A stretch of DNA of 18,895 nucleotides from Tritrichomonas foetus (GCA_001839685.1 MLAK01000024.1:3402-22296), one strand, 5' to 3'. Shown: positions 1-9,325, counted from the first letter of the stretch. The notes: generated by a model from the sequence alone, not told the origin. Numbers and translations are program-made.

Positions 1-230
1 GAATCAGAAAGAGAAAATCAAATGAATCAGAAAGAGAAAATCAAATGAATCAGAAAGAGAAAATCAAATGAATCAGAAAGAGAAAATCAAATGAATCAGA
101 AAGAGAAAATCAAATGAATCAGAAAGAGAAAATCAAATGAATCAGAAAGAAAAAAGTAAATGAATCAGAAAGAGAAAATCAAATGAATCAGAAAGAGAAA
201 ATCAAATGAATCAGAAAAAGAAAAGCAAAA
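1..230. repeat. 23-bp minisatellite array, cut by window edge
   Basis: The unit is 23 bp and starts with GAATCAGAAAGAG, followed by AAAATCAAAT. Copies begin at 1, 24, 47, 70, 93, 116, 139, 162 and 185. They are identical except the copy at 139-161, which has a few substitutions, and a degenerate copy at 208-230. Because 23 is not a multiple of three, each forward frame meets a TGA about every 69 bp, so the array is not coding. It lies 3' of the small coiled-coil gene and probably continues to the left of the window. Confidence 0.95.
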
Positions 231-334
231 GAAAATATAAATCAAATGAATAAGAAAAGATATTTTTCTATAAAATGAAATCAAAAACATTTTATTATAA
301 AAAAGATAGAATTGTGCTCCATGACAACTGGTTT

Positions 335-694
335 TCATTTGAGCATTGCACTGAGTCTTTTATTCTCTTCAACTAAATCATTTACATGTGCTTTCATTTT
401 ATTCTGTAATTGTTTATAAAAAACATGCTCGTTCACTAATTTTTGATTAGCTAATGGATCTTTTTGGGCATCCTTTTGATCGAGCATTTCGATTTCCTGT
501 ATAATTGAATTCTCGTATGACGAATTTTCTAAAGTATCGAAAAGCGGAAGTGTTGACAAAAATTCGAAATAATTCTGATCAACGTTGTTTTCGAGATGAT
601 CAAGGATCATTTGTGTTTCTCGAATTTTGAGTTTTAATGTGGCGTCATCGAATGCCTGAGAATCTGTTTTCTTTTCTTTTCCTCTTTTGCTCAT
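335..694 (-). CDS. small coiled-coil protein, unknown function
   Basis: This frame encodes 119 residues. The frame can be extended upstream by two TTG codons, but the first ATG is at 694-692 and gives MSKRGKEKK, so I start there. The N-terminus is basic (KRGKEKK, residues 3-9). Residues about 15-35 and 75-119 are rich in heptad-like Leu/Ile/Met with charged residues, ending in a probable coiled coil (LVEENKRLSAMLK). There is no signal peptide, membrane segment or enzyme motif. The charged, lysine- and glutamate-rich composition and clean ATG-to-TGA frame argue for a real gene. I do not recognise the family. No initiator box of the TCAYW type is seen in the 20 nt upstream. Confidence 0.6.
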   Translation of the reverse strand: MSKRGKEKKTDSQAFDDATLKLKIRETQMILDHLENNVDQNYFEFLSTLPLFDTLENSSYENSIIQEIEMLDQKDAQKDPLANQKLVNEHVFYKQLQNKMKAHVNDLVEENKRLSAMLK

Positions 695-1300
695 CAACAA
701 AGTATCAAATTCACGTATATTTGGCCTCTAACAGTTTCCTGATTCAATTTTACAGGGAGTTAATTTTGAGAATAAAAATGGTCGTACCCAATCAATTTCT
801 AGTGCATCAAAATCATCACGATAACTTCATCTAGGAAGATAATATAGATCTATTCAATATTATTATCATAAATCTGGATTCCATATAATGAAAACTAGGT
901 TTTCCTTCATTTTTTAGAAATAAACATTATTTGGAATGTTTTATTGGTTTTGTGATAACAATTAATGATCAGTTAGTTTTATGGGTTTAGTAATATATAA
1001 ACAATATTATATCTTTACGCAACATCTTAATAAGCATGTTAATTCAACAATTTCAAGTTTTCTGATTTTCTTGAGTACAACAATCACAAATTTCATAAGA
1101 TTTCGACCCAAATAACCTCATAATGATAACATCTAACAATAAAACAAAGCTTTTCACATTCGGGAATGTTCTTTGTCGTAACTAATTAGTTGAAAAAAAC
1201 AGCCTAAGCTCCATTTTCATTATAAAAAAAGTTGTAAAATGAATATTTTGGCTTCAAGAAGAAATAAAAAAGCAATGATGAAGCACGAAAAAAGAAATAT
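695..1300. other. intergenic, nothing recognised
   Basis: These 606 AT-rich bases lie between the start of the small coiled-coil gene and the 3' end of the Rab gene, both on the minus strand. No frame of more than a few dozen codons, tRNA-like fold or repeat was found. A plus-strand frame running in from the small gene is an antisense shadow. The segment should hold the promoter of the small gene near 695-760 and the Rab 3' untranslated region near 1270-1300. Confidence 0.6.
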
Positions 1301-1879
1301 TTAACAACAACCTTTGGACTTTGTTCCAGAAAGAACCAAGTGATTATCAAGCGTCTGGCACGCCGAATTGACAACATCTTCTCCAACCACTTGGACTAAC
1401 TCCTCAATTCCATGCCCATCTTTTGCCGATGTTATAAAAAGCTTGTATTGCCTTGATTCGCACCACTCGTTGATAGCGGGGAAAGGAACGTGCTGCTGCA
1501 GGTCCGCCTTGTTTCCAACGATGAAGACCAAGCACTCATTTGAGCAGAATTTATTCAATTCATCAACCCAGGACTCAAGCGATTGAAATGATGCATACGA
1601 CGATAAATCAAAGCATAAAATTGCAGCATTCGCATTTCGCGCATATGTCGATATGAGGCTCCGGTATCGCTCTTGGCCAGCCGTGTCCCAAATACTTAGC
1701 GAAATAACACCTTGCGAAGTTTGAACATCTTTTGAAATTGCCGCAGCTCCAATTGTTGAATCCAAATTAATATCGAATTTTGAGGTATTAATTCTTTGTA
1801 CAATACTCGTTTTTCCAACACCTGAATCGCCCATGAAAACTACTTTGTAGATTGTCGAACTTTGCGTTGGAAACTGCAT
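1301..1879 (-). CDS. Rab-family small GTPase, Rab5-like
   Basis: This 192-residue protein is a membrane-traffic GTPase that would cycle between cytosol and endosomal or other vesicle membranes. The P-loop is GDSGVGKT (residues 17-24), the switch I threonine lies in STIGAA (41-46), switch II begins WDTAGQE (64-70), the guanine-specificity motif is NKAD (123-126) and TSAK covers 150-153. The protein ends in Gly-Cys-Cys, a geranylgeranylation signal for a Rab. TIGAA and WDTAGQERYRSL are closest in style to Rab5/Rab21/Rab22, which suggests an early-endocytic role (inference). The longer frame starts at TTG (1906); the first ATG, 1879, gives a normal Rab length. A four-codon ATG GTC AAA TAA frame lies about 40 nt upstream. 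The stop codon reads TAAA, matching the trichomonad polyadenylation signal. Confidence 0.95.
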   Translation of the reverse strand: MQFPTQSSTIYKVVFMGDSGVGKTSIVQRINTSKFDINLDSTIGAAAISKDVQTSQGVISLSIWDTAGQERYRSLISTYARNANAAILCFDLSSYASFQSLESWVDELNKFCSNECLVFIVGNKADLQQHVPFPAINEWCESRQYKLFITSAKDGHGIEELVQVVGEDVVNSACQTLDNHLVLSGTKSKGCC

Positions 1880-2302
1880 TTTGATTTTGGAATTTTTGTA
1901 GGCCAATTTTATTTGACCATTGACGATAGGATGAATTGTTTAAAACATGTTTTAACTTTTTGAGATATTTTCCTAAAAAAAGTCCTAAATGTTAACAAAG
2001 ATTTGTTAACTAAAGATGGAAGTAATGAATTTGTCACTTTCGCGGTAATTTTTATTTTAAATTTATAAAATTATAAGGAAAAGTCCATGAATATTATTAG
2101 AATCACTCAAATTATCGTATTTTAATCATGAGTCAAATGCTGAAGCTAAATTGATATAAATAATTAATCATTTATTTGTGCTTATTAAATATATACTGTA
2201 TAAAACAAAGCCGAGCTTTGAAATCATATAGATTTTTCTACTAGTAAACCAAAATACAAGCTATTCATAACTTCATTGGAAGAATTTTCACCTCATTGAT
2301 TT
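1880..2302. other. intergenic, AT-rich
   Basis: These 423 bases separate the Rab ATG from the decayed gene to its right. The part next to 1880 should contain the Rab promoter. I see no gene, RNA fold or notable repeat. Confidence 0.6.
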
Positions 2303-3410
2303 TCAAAATTGAACATATCTATTTTTTGGATATAACAGAACATTGATATATGGAGATATTGCACAATTTCCTGTGAAGATTTTGTTAATCCCTTTGATAT
2401 TTCGATCAGATATCCTTGTATATTGTTCAATCACACGTAAATCACATCCATAAATAAATGCTTTCTTCATAGATAAACTATCAAGAATTTTACTCCTTGG
2501 ATGAATAATTTGAATGAAAAAGCGTGAATCTTGAACATGAATTTGTATTTATAAATGATTCACACTATCAAGAATACTCCTTGATTTTTTCTTCGCAGAT
2601 TTGTTGACATATTATTGGATTATATTGTTGATTTTGAAGTAATGTATCAAAGAATTTTAGTCATAAATAAGATAACATCTTAATAACACATTCGATATTT
2701 ATATGTCTCATTGTGATTGTGGTTAAACTTCATCCAAAGATAGAGATTTATTATCGCATCAATTATTGAATTGTATTTGTCTTTTTCTTCTTCTGTTACT
2801 TCTATTTTTTTGTCAATAGATTGTTGTTTTAAAATTTTGAGACATGAAATTGTTTCTGGATAACGATACAGGATTGTAAATTCCTGAACATCAACATCGA
2901 TAGCTGGTGTATGGTATTTAAGAAAAAATCCATCAAATTTATTTTGTGAAATGGAATAATATTCTAAATGAGAAAAGATTCAAGTGATGTAACGAAAAGG
3001 AACAAAAAACTGGATCAAAAAGTGTTCTTCACATTTGATCGTCATTTAAATCTATGATTATGTGTTTTAATGGAATATTTACATAAAGTTTGCCAACTTT
3101 AAAGTCATTAATATCATAGAATTAGAATATTTTTTCTAATATCTCCTGTTGGAAATGATTGAATTGTGTTTTGATATGTGGTCAAATTAGAAATAACATC
3201 ACACTTCATTTTTGGTTGTTTCAAAACTGCTTGTTGAAATAGGGTTTTTAGTGATATTTGATTTGATGTTATCATATATGACGATTTGTCATATGATTTT
3301 CATAAGTGAACAATCACAAAAATCAATCCCGATTATCCTCCCGTTAATAAATTATGTTGATAATTGTAATGTTTTTAGTAATCTCTTTTCATGATAAATC
3401 AACTAAAAAG
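2303..3410 (-). pseudogene. decayed protein-coding gene, possibly Hsp70-like
   Basis: Conceptual translation of the minus strand gives a chain of protein-like blocks that change frame and contain stops, reading from about 3400 down to 2303. The first block contains GRIIGIDFCDCSLM (about 3290-3345). A second block runs through FQQAVLKQPKMKCDVISNL. A third contains DINDFKVGKLYVNIP. A long block of about 230 codons-worth with one TGA and later shifts includes KKIEVTEEEKDKYNSIIDAI (about 2770-2820). A final open block of 81 codons spans 2303-2548 and contains KKAFIYGCDLRVIEQYTRI. No intact ATG-to-stop frame covers the region. The GID-F start and the EEEKDKY...INLYLWM segment faintly recall the N-terminal phosphate loop and helical lid of Hsp70/Hsp110 proteins with the middle missing; this identity is weak. 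That coding-like sequence is present and broken is much firmer than the family. Confidence 0.6.
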
Positions 3411-3463
3411 TAAAAAAAAGTTTTAAGTGAAAATGTGATATTTCTTATAACATATTGTTTAAT

Positions 3464-5023
3464 TTATAGTTTTTCTATTTCTCTATATGTTGGTGCATTG
3501 ATCATTAGATTTTGAATTGACTCAAAATTCTCCCTTTGTTTTTCTGAATCACGAGATATCCAATATACTAAATTCAGCAATAAAAGTTGAAATAATATCA
3601 GTAATCTCGAAAAAGGTGGCCTTTTGATTGTATTACTAATAGTAATGTTTCTTGTTAATATTACACAATCTAAAGAATCCTGACGTGTTCCATTTTGAAA
3701 ATTATCATAATAGTATCTAACCAAAGATGTGATTCCATCTTTTATCAGACCACTAACGGTTCGATGTTTATTCATGGTAATGTCACCTTTAAGCGCATGA
3801 GAACCAACAATTTGTTTTGCTAAGTTATTTCCATTTTCATACCAACACTTTCTCAATTTAAATTCTGTAGATTTATATTCAAACTCTTTTTTTGAATGGT
3901 GAATCATTTCGAGATAAACCTTTAAGCCAATTTCACATTGAATTACATTTGTTCGATCTATAGAATCAGCGCAATTAGTTCTAATAACATATTCTTGTGC
4001 AATATTGGTGATTCCGTCTTTTATCAAACTAAAATTAGGAAATCCAATCTCAATTTTATTAATTTCTAAACCGAGTTTATTCCAATGGAAAACACCACAT
4101 AGCTGTTCAGTATCAATATGATGATATTCTATTTCCAATTTTTTACAACATTTTTTATATAATTCTGTTAATTGCGTTTCTCTTCCTTTTTCAGATGTAA
4201 GGTTTATCACTTTCACTTTATCATATAAATTAGACAATAACTTAAAATGCTTTCTACACCTTTCAAAACTTTCATTTCTTTCATCAACGATAATTTTAGG
4301 TAGAAATGTTAGATTTGGATATTCAGTCCAATGAACAGGAATAGAACCTCTAATTTGAATAAAAGATTTAATTTCTTTATCATTAATAATAACAACTTCT
4401 TCTGTTTCGATAAAATTCGCTGAATTTCCATCTTTATCTGCTCCACGAATCCAAAATCTGACACTGCATTGAATGAATGATCTTCTTGAGATTAAGCAAA
4501 AGTTGTCAAAGAAAGAAACGCTTCCATTAATCACAGGCAATAATAGATTGTCTAATTTATGATGAAAAACTTGTTTGGATAGTTCTATTGCCAAATGGTT
4601 CCAAATGAAAATTTCACGATTGTTATTAAATTTCACAGAAAACGAATTGTAAAGATTATATTTGGAACTATAGTAAATATTATTAAAGGAGAAAGCATGT
4701 CTAATCATTTCGATAACATGATGATTTTCATCACCAGGTGTAATTTGAATAATATTTATTGAAGAAATTTGATAAATATCCAATTGTGGATAAATTAGTT
4801 TGGATTGTTCAACAAAAACAAAATAATATATTTTGTTGATTAAGTATGTTCCTAAAATGTATTGAAATTTAATCCAATTGATGTGATTATCTAAAAAGGA
4901 ATTATTAGGAATTGTTTTTATTTCTAAACTATCCCGACTAATGGCATAGATTTCATGCATTTCATTTTGATTAATTTTTATTTCGGGAACAATGATTATT
5001 TCATTATCGTGAATTCCAATCAT
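3464..5023 (-). CDS. SAC1: Sac1-like phosphoinositide phosphatase, C-terminal membrane anchor
   Basis: This 519-residue protein (from ATG 5023) is a SAC-domain lipid phosphatase expected to remove phosphate from PI4P/PI3P on ER-Golgi membranes. The catalytic CX5R motif is RTNCADSIDRTN, with Cys351 and Arg357. Downstream, GSHALKGDITMNKHRTVSG and RYYYDNFQNGTRQD (about 408-449) match the block after the active site in Sac1 proteins. A hydrophobic stretch at about 473-489 (LLILFQLLLLNLVYW) is a likely C-terminal anchor, as in yeast Sac1. The family usually has about 580-620 residues, so this one is somewhat short. The frame stays open upstream to GTG 5101 and would add a hydrophobic segment (FSLFICLLIVLF), but no in-frame ATG is available there. 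The stop is followed by A, giving TAAA. It is divergent from the CYFIP-like gene, 112 bp away. Confidence 0.88.
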   Translation of the reverse strand: MIGIHDNEIIIVPEIKINQNEMHEIYAISRDSLEIKTIPNNSFLDNHINWIKFQYILGTYLINKIYYFVFVEQSKLIYPQLDIYQISSINIIQITPGDENHHVIEMIRHAFSFNNIYYSSKYNLYNSFSVKFNNNREIFIWNHLAIELSKQVFHHKLDNLLLPVINGSVSFFDNFCLISRRSFIQCSVRFWIRGADKDGNSANFIETEEVVIINDKEIKSFIQIRGSIPVHWTEYPNLTFLPKIIVDERNESFERCRKHFKLLSNLYDKVKVINLTSEKGRETQLTELYKKCCKKLEIEYHHIDTEQLCGVFHWNKLGLEINKIEIGFPNFSLIKDGITNIAQEYVIRTNCADSIDRTNVIQCEIGLKVYLEMIHHSKKEFEYKSTEFKLRKCWYENGNNLAKQIVGSHALKGDITMNKHRTVSGLIKDGITSLVRYYYDNFQNGTRQDSLDCVILTRNITISNTIKRPPFSRLLILFQLLLLNLVYWISRDSEKQRENFESIQNLMINAPTYREIEKL

Positions 5024-5135
5024 TATGGGAAAATTTTCGGTACATATATGGTCGAATAATACAATTAAGAGACAAATAAATAGTGAAAAAGTATAAATCA
5101 CAATTAACCTTTCATGGTGAATTAATAAGAAAAAA
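5024..5135. promoter_or_regulatory. bidirectional promoter between Sac1-like and CYFIP-like genes
   Basis: Only 112 bp separate the two divergent ATGs, so both promoters must share this segment or overlap coding sequence. On the minus strand TCACT at 5086-5082 fits the trichomonad initiator TCA(+1)Y(T/A), though it would give a leader of about 61 nt. On the plus strand TCATG at 5112-5116 is a near match 22 nt before the CYFIP ATG. A three-codon minus-strand frame (ATG AAA GGT TAA) begins at 5115. Confidence 0.5.
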
Positions 5136-8100
5136 ATGAATGAATCAATATCATCAATGAAAATGGAAATAGAGGAACTTTTGAAAGAACTTGAAGAAAC
5201 ACCTTTAGAATCAATTGATGGATACGATTCTCAAATTATTCAGACCCCTTTAACATCAACTTTTGGATATCACAGTTTCAACCATTCTATTTTTGGTGTA
5301 GCTGCTGAAAAAGTTTTTGATGTTCTTGAACAATTAACACCATTTCGAGAAAAAATTAAGATATATAGAAGATTTTTTTATTCAAACTTTTTTCATAAGG
5401 TTAAAACTTCTTCAAATGAGAAAAAATATAGCATGACTTTGGAATTTTATAATCTTGTCAGTAATTGGATCCCAACATTAGATTATTTATGCTACATCAT
5501 TTTACAAGATAAAAATATTTTTTATCAAAGAGTTTTGGGTCTTTTAAAAGTATTAATGTTGCCAACAATTGATGACCTTTTTCAAACTCTTTATATTATG
5601 CGAGAAGCTCATCTCACATTTGACAAACGACAAATTAATACCAACTCATCAGAATTTGAAGAGCTCGTCAGATTCGTCAAAGGAAAGCCTGGTGAAAACA
5701 CCACAATTTTAAAACTTGCAAAATTCACTAGACTTATAATAAGTGCTTTCCAAGAAATTGACAATTTTGATACATGTCAAGAATTTTTTAGACTTGAAAG
5801 GATTTCGAAGATATTATATTTATTTGAAAAGAAAACTTCATCGAATTCACATCATAGTAACATTGGATTACCTATCTATCATGATATTTCCATTCAACAT
5901 CAATGTTCTATTGATTATGAAGATTTTCCAAAATTTGTAAAGACCATTTATAAAACGCTTCCATCATTTAGCCAGATTTTTAGTCATTTAATGGCACAAA
6001 TTCCTTTACTGAGTTACCAAAACTATACTCATATAAAGAAGGCTATTCAAAATAATTTGAACAATTTATTTTATGACTTTTTAAGTGCAATTATGCTATT
6101 GAAAACTAACCGCTCAATTTTACACTTTGCGGAAGCTCTTTATGAGCAAGATATGCTTCTAACAGATTCCAATAAAGATGATGTACTTCAAACAATAGCG
6201 AATATATATTATCAACATTGCAAACTTATTAAATTTATATTAAAATATGAAAATAATTTCCAAATATTAGTGAACCTAAATTTATTTTTCTTTGCAAAAC
6301 GATTTTTAGCTAATACGAAATCTAACATCAATGAAAAAGATCGCAAAGATAAAAAGTCGGAAGTAAAAGAACCAAATAAATCTCACAAAGGACAAAAAAA
6401 TCCGCAAAATAAAAGCCCTCATCCCAAAAAGTCAGATAAGAACAGAAAAAATAAAGAAAAATTATCGATAAATAATATCATGAATGATCAAAATAATAAA
6501 GATAAATTCGATTATAAAAATATATTATCGATTATTCAGGGTTTAATACCGAGTATAAGTATGGTACCAAATCATTCATCAATGTTTGTTGCATTACTTA
6601 TTGGATCTTTTCATGATACATCTAACTGCGATGATGAATTTCAAAATGATCGATTTTATTATGAATGGCCAAGTCTTATTGACTTTCGAAATACTATTGA
6701 AGAGCTTGCTGACGTTTCCTTTCTTTTTAGTCCAATGAAGGAAGATGATGATACGTATTCTTATTTAGTTTCTGAAGTCATCACTAATTCATTCAATAAT
6801 CTTAATTTACCAGAAAATATAAATTTTCTATCGTTGTTTTCAATTTATGATTCTTCTCTAAGAAATCTAACATCCAAATATCCCAGCAAAAACGACGATG
6901 ATAATATAGAACCAGAACAAATACTGTTAAATGAATCAGAAAAAATTTTGAAAAATGCACTTTGTCATGTTGCTTCAACATTGATTAAAAAAAATCCAAT
7001 AACAGACCGTTTTGCAGAATTTTTTAAATTAAATAACTTTCCAATGCTTGGCAGGATTTATAATGTTGGCCATTTTTTATCAGAAAATTTAAATATTTTA
7101 TTATTGAAGAAACTTGATGAAATTACTTTTGAAGCACTTCATAATATTGACAATTCTATTAAAAATTTGCATAAACACCGTGAAAAATATGTGAGGTTTC
7201 ATTTCCGATATGAGTTTCTCGTTTCTTGTGGCGCAGTTTTGGATCCTTATGAAAAGATATACAATGAAATCATGATGATTAAATCTCCAATACAAACAAT
7301 TAATAGATTTACATATCGATGGGCTGATTTTCTATGTGAGTCTGTATCGAATCTCAAGTATATTTTTAATATTTTTGAATGTAAATTTTCTTTATTTCCA
7401 CCAGATCAAGAATCGAATTTTTTGGATATCGATAAATTATTTTATCTTTTAAAAATTACACCAATGGGCGGAATAGAATACTATATAACTCGCATAATAG
7501 AATCTATGATTAGGGAAAACGAAATTCCTGATTTATTCGAATCTATCAAAGAGGTTCAAGATTTGAAAGAAGTTAAGCAAATTACTTCATATCCACTCTA
7601 TTCACAAGAAATAAATCTTGATGTTCAATATGAATACTATAAAAACATTGTTGTTCAGATGAAAACAAGCGGTAATAGTTACATCTTCGAAAAAACCTTT
7701 CAACGAATGGAAAAATTCGGTAATCATCTCTGTATGCTCCTTATCATTGATCTTGCATATTCTTTAGACCAATCTCATCATACTTCTTTTGGAAATTATA
7801 TTCCACATATTTGCGAAGCATTCAAACTAAAACAGCAATGTGCTTCTGTTCTTGATGAGCAATGGCTCGAATTTGCAAACGATCATCTTTCATCCACCAA
7901 AAAAAAATTCTTATCACTCTATAATGTAAACAACATCAACCAAAATTCTGACCCAAAAAATTCTTCAACAAAAGGAATTGATGGTGATGATAGTAATGAA
8001 AGATATTCCAAATTGAATGATCATTCTTGTGTTGATTTGCAGTCCTCCCTGGTGAAAGGATTATCAGTTTTCGCTGAAAAAGTAAAATATTTGAACTATC

Positions 8101-8501
8101 CATCGAATCATGAACTTGTCCAAAATATTCATAATACAATGAATGTGATTCAATTTCTGATAGAAATATCAGATGATTTTAAACGCTATCAGCGATCAGG
8201 AGGATTTTTTATGTGCCTTGTCGCAATTTTGAAATCAGTTGAAAAGTGGCATTCCTTCGAAATTGAATCAATTACCCATCGGCTTTGCTATTTCGTTGAA
8301 AATTCTCCGATCAGAAATGATCTTAAATCTAAGAGAAAAAAGAAGAAGAAAATATCTGTTCAATTGGTGGGTGCTGGAAAGCTTGATCAAACAAATTCAC
8401 AGAACTCAAACGAAAAAAAGGCAAGTCAAATGCCTTGGAGAAATACACTTTACTACCAATTTTATCAAATCCAACCCTGTGGATATTATATAAATATCTA
8501 A
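5136..8501 (+). CDS. CYFIP: CYFIP/Sra-1/PIR121-like WAVE regulatory complex subunit
   Basis: This 1121-residue, mostly helical protein aligns in order with CYFIP1, the Rac-binding subunit that holds the WAVE complex inactive until Rac-GTP triggers Arp2/3 actin assembly. Supporting segments: the N-terminal Leu/Glu-rich helix followed by a Phe/Asn-rich linker; the helical block around LDYLCYIILQ to FVKGKPGENTT (residues about 115-185); LGRIYNVGHFLSENLN (about 640-655) matching LGRSIDLNRLITQRVS; LLKITPMGGIEYYITRIIES (about 770-790) matching RLLGYQGIAVVMEELL; FGNHLCMLLIIDLAYSLDQ (about 865-885) matching VGNAILFCLLIEQSLSLEE; and GGFFMCLVAILK near the C-terminus matching GLHWAGCMIIVLL. Human CYFIP1 has about 1250 residues. 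A lysine/asparagine-rich insert at about 392-458 replaces a less biased loop, and a KSKRKKKKK patch lies near 1065. The match is by remembered sequence pattern, so it is good but not proven. Confidence 0.8.
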   Translation: MNESISSMKMEIEELLKELEETPLESIDGYDSQIIQTPLTSTFGYHSFNHSIFGVAAEKVFDVLEQLTPFREKIKIYRRFFYSNFFHKVKTSSNEKKYSMTLEFYNLVSNWIPTLDYLCYIILQDKNIFYQRVLGLLKVLMLPTIDDLFQTLYIMREAHLTFDKRQINTNSSEFEELVRFVKGKPGENTTILKLAKFTRLIISAFQEIDNFDTCQEFFRLERISKILYLFEKKTSSNSHHSNIGLPIYHDISIQHQCSIDYEDFPKFVKTIYKTLPSFSQIFSHLMAQIPLLSYQNYTHIKKAIQNNLNNLFYDFLSAIMLLKTNRSILHFAEALYEQDMLLTDSNKDDVLQTIANIYYQHCKLIKFILKYENNFQILVNLNLFFFAKRFLANTKSNINEKDRKDKKSEVKEPNKSHKGQKNPQNKSPHPKKSDKNRKNKEKLSINNIMNDQNNKDKFDYKNILSIIQGLIPSISMVPNHSSMFVALLIGSFHDTSNCDDEFQNDRFYYEWPSLIDFRNTIEELADVSFLFSPMKEDDDTYSYLVSEVITNSFNNLNLPENINFLSLFSIYDSSLRNLTSKYPSKNDDDNIEPEQILLNESEKILKNALCHVASTLIKKNPITDRFAEFFKLNNFPMLGRIYNVGHFLSENLNILLLKKLDEITFEALHNIDNSIKNLHKHREKYVRFHFRYEFLVSCGAVLDPYEKIYNEIMMIKSPIQTINRFTYRWADFLCESVSNLKYIFNIFECKFSLFPPDQESNFLDIDKLFYLLKITPMGGIEYYITRIIESMIRENEIPDLFESIKEVQDLKEVKQITSYPLYSQEINLDVQYEYYKNIVVQMKTSGNSYIFEKTFQRMEKFGNHLCMLLIIDLAYSLDQSHHTSFGNYIPHICEAFKLKQQCASVLDEQWLEFANDHLSSTKKKFLSLYNVNNINQNSDPKNSSTKGIDGDDSNERYSKLNDHSCVDLQSSLVKGLSVFAEKVKYLNYPSNHELVQNIHNTMNVIQFLIEISDDFKRYQRSGGFFMCLVAILKSVEKWHSFEIESITHRLCYFVENSPIRNDLKSKRKKKKKISVQLVGAGKLDQTNSQNSNEKKASQMPWRNTLYYQFYQIQPCGYYINI

Positions 8502-8728
8502 CTTTTTATGGTCTGTTATTTGTCCAGCCAAATGCATGATAAATTCACTCATCTCAATGATTTTATACTTTAATTAAAGCGCGGAATAAAATGTGATTAA
8601 ATGATTACTTTGTCTTTTTCTTATTTCAGGAAATAAATTTCTATTGAGTGATAAAAGAAAGAAAGGAAAAATCGAAGAGTACAAAAGAAGGTTAGATTTA
8701 AGAATTTTTGTGGTTAACTTCTTCTTTG
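8502..8728. other. intergenic between CYFIP-like gene and Sel1 pseudogene
   Basis: This AT-rich spacer holds the CYFIP-like 3' end and no recognisable gene. The stop context is TAAC, so the UAAA signal is not at the stop codon in this gene. Confidence 0.55.
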
Positions 8729-9160
8729 TTAGGATTTGGATAATAGTTTTAGCACTTGTTGATAATATTGTCTTCCCTAATCATCCTTTTGATCTGCTGA
8801 CATTATAATAGATGTAATGCTTGCTTGAACTCGACCCCAACTCCTTTTGCAGTTTGATACATGAATCCTAATATAGCCATTGATTCACGATCGTCTTTAT
8901 CGACCAGCATTTTGTAGTACTTTACCTCTTCTTCATAATTTGGTTCAACGTCATGACACTGGTCTAGACGAAGGCACATTCCTTTCACGAATAGCTAATA
9001 TATCATCATCATCGATAAATTTTCTTATTTCACCGAGAGTTTTTCGTCGATAGTCATCAGCAAAATCATTTTTATTCAGTAAATCCCAATACATTCTGGG
9101 ATAACACTTGCTGCCTATTTCTGCAAGTTTTCGATAATAAATGGCTTCTTAAATGAATAA
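8729..9160 (-). pseudogene. Sel1-like repeat (SLR) gene remnant
   Basis: Three minus-strand blocks in different frames together read as Sel1 tetratricopeptide-like repeats, a scaffold type abundant in trichomonads. Block one (about 9152-8951) contains AIYYRKLAEIGSKCYPRMYW and DDYRRKTLGEIRKF and ends at a TGA. Block two (8994-8803) contains EEEVKYYKMLVDKDDRESMA then ILGFMYQTAKGVGVEFKQAL, a clear SLR consensus (A-LG-MY--G-GV--D---A---). Block three (about 8808-8729) contains MSADQKDD, a TAG, then GRQYYQQVLKLL. Two frameshifts and an in-frame stop make it a broken gene. The only open piece in one frame starts at GTG, with TAG a few codons upstream, so it should not be called as an intact protein. 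Confidence 0.75.
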
Positions 9161-9261
9161 TTATTCGGATAGATCCCACAATTAAAACAGCATTGGTGAA
9201 AGAAAATAGCTAAAAAAGCAGATAAAATGAAAATAGAAAAATCCCTACATTTAATAAATTA

Positions 9262-9308
9262 ATTATGAAACAAATTATATAAATATATATAAATATATAT
9301 ATTATAAT
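9262..9308. repeat. AT-rich simple repeat
   Basis: An (AT)n/AAATATATAT-type low-complexity tract lies 3' of the pseudokinase gene. It is typical of spacer DNA in AT-rich protist genomes, and no function is seen. Confidence 0.7.
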
Positions 9309-9325
9309 TAAAAGCATACATAAAC

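Noticed and set aside
1..230. Minisatellite as a repeat-containing protein
   Set aside because: The 23-bp unit shifts frame each copy and brings a TGA every 69 bp in each forward frame.
637..834. Plus-strand frame of 65 codons
   Set aside because: Its first part is antisense to the small coiled-coil gene and the rest has no protein-like character.
1204..1586. Frames on both strands across the Rab gene
   Set aside because: They are shadows of the Rab gene, which has all five G motifs in its own frame.
3212..3394. Plus-strand frame of 60 codons
   Set aside because: It is antisense to the decayed minus-strand gene, whose blocks look more protein-like.
8803..8988. Intact 61-residue Sel1-like protein
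   Set aside because: The start would be GTG, an in-frame TAG lies just upstream, and the repeat continues in other frames on both sides, so it is a pseudogene piece.
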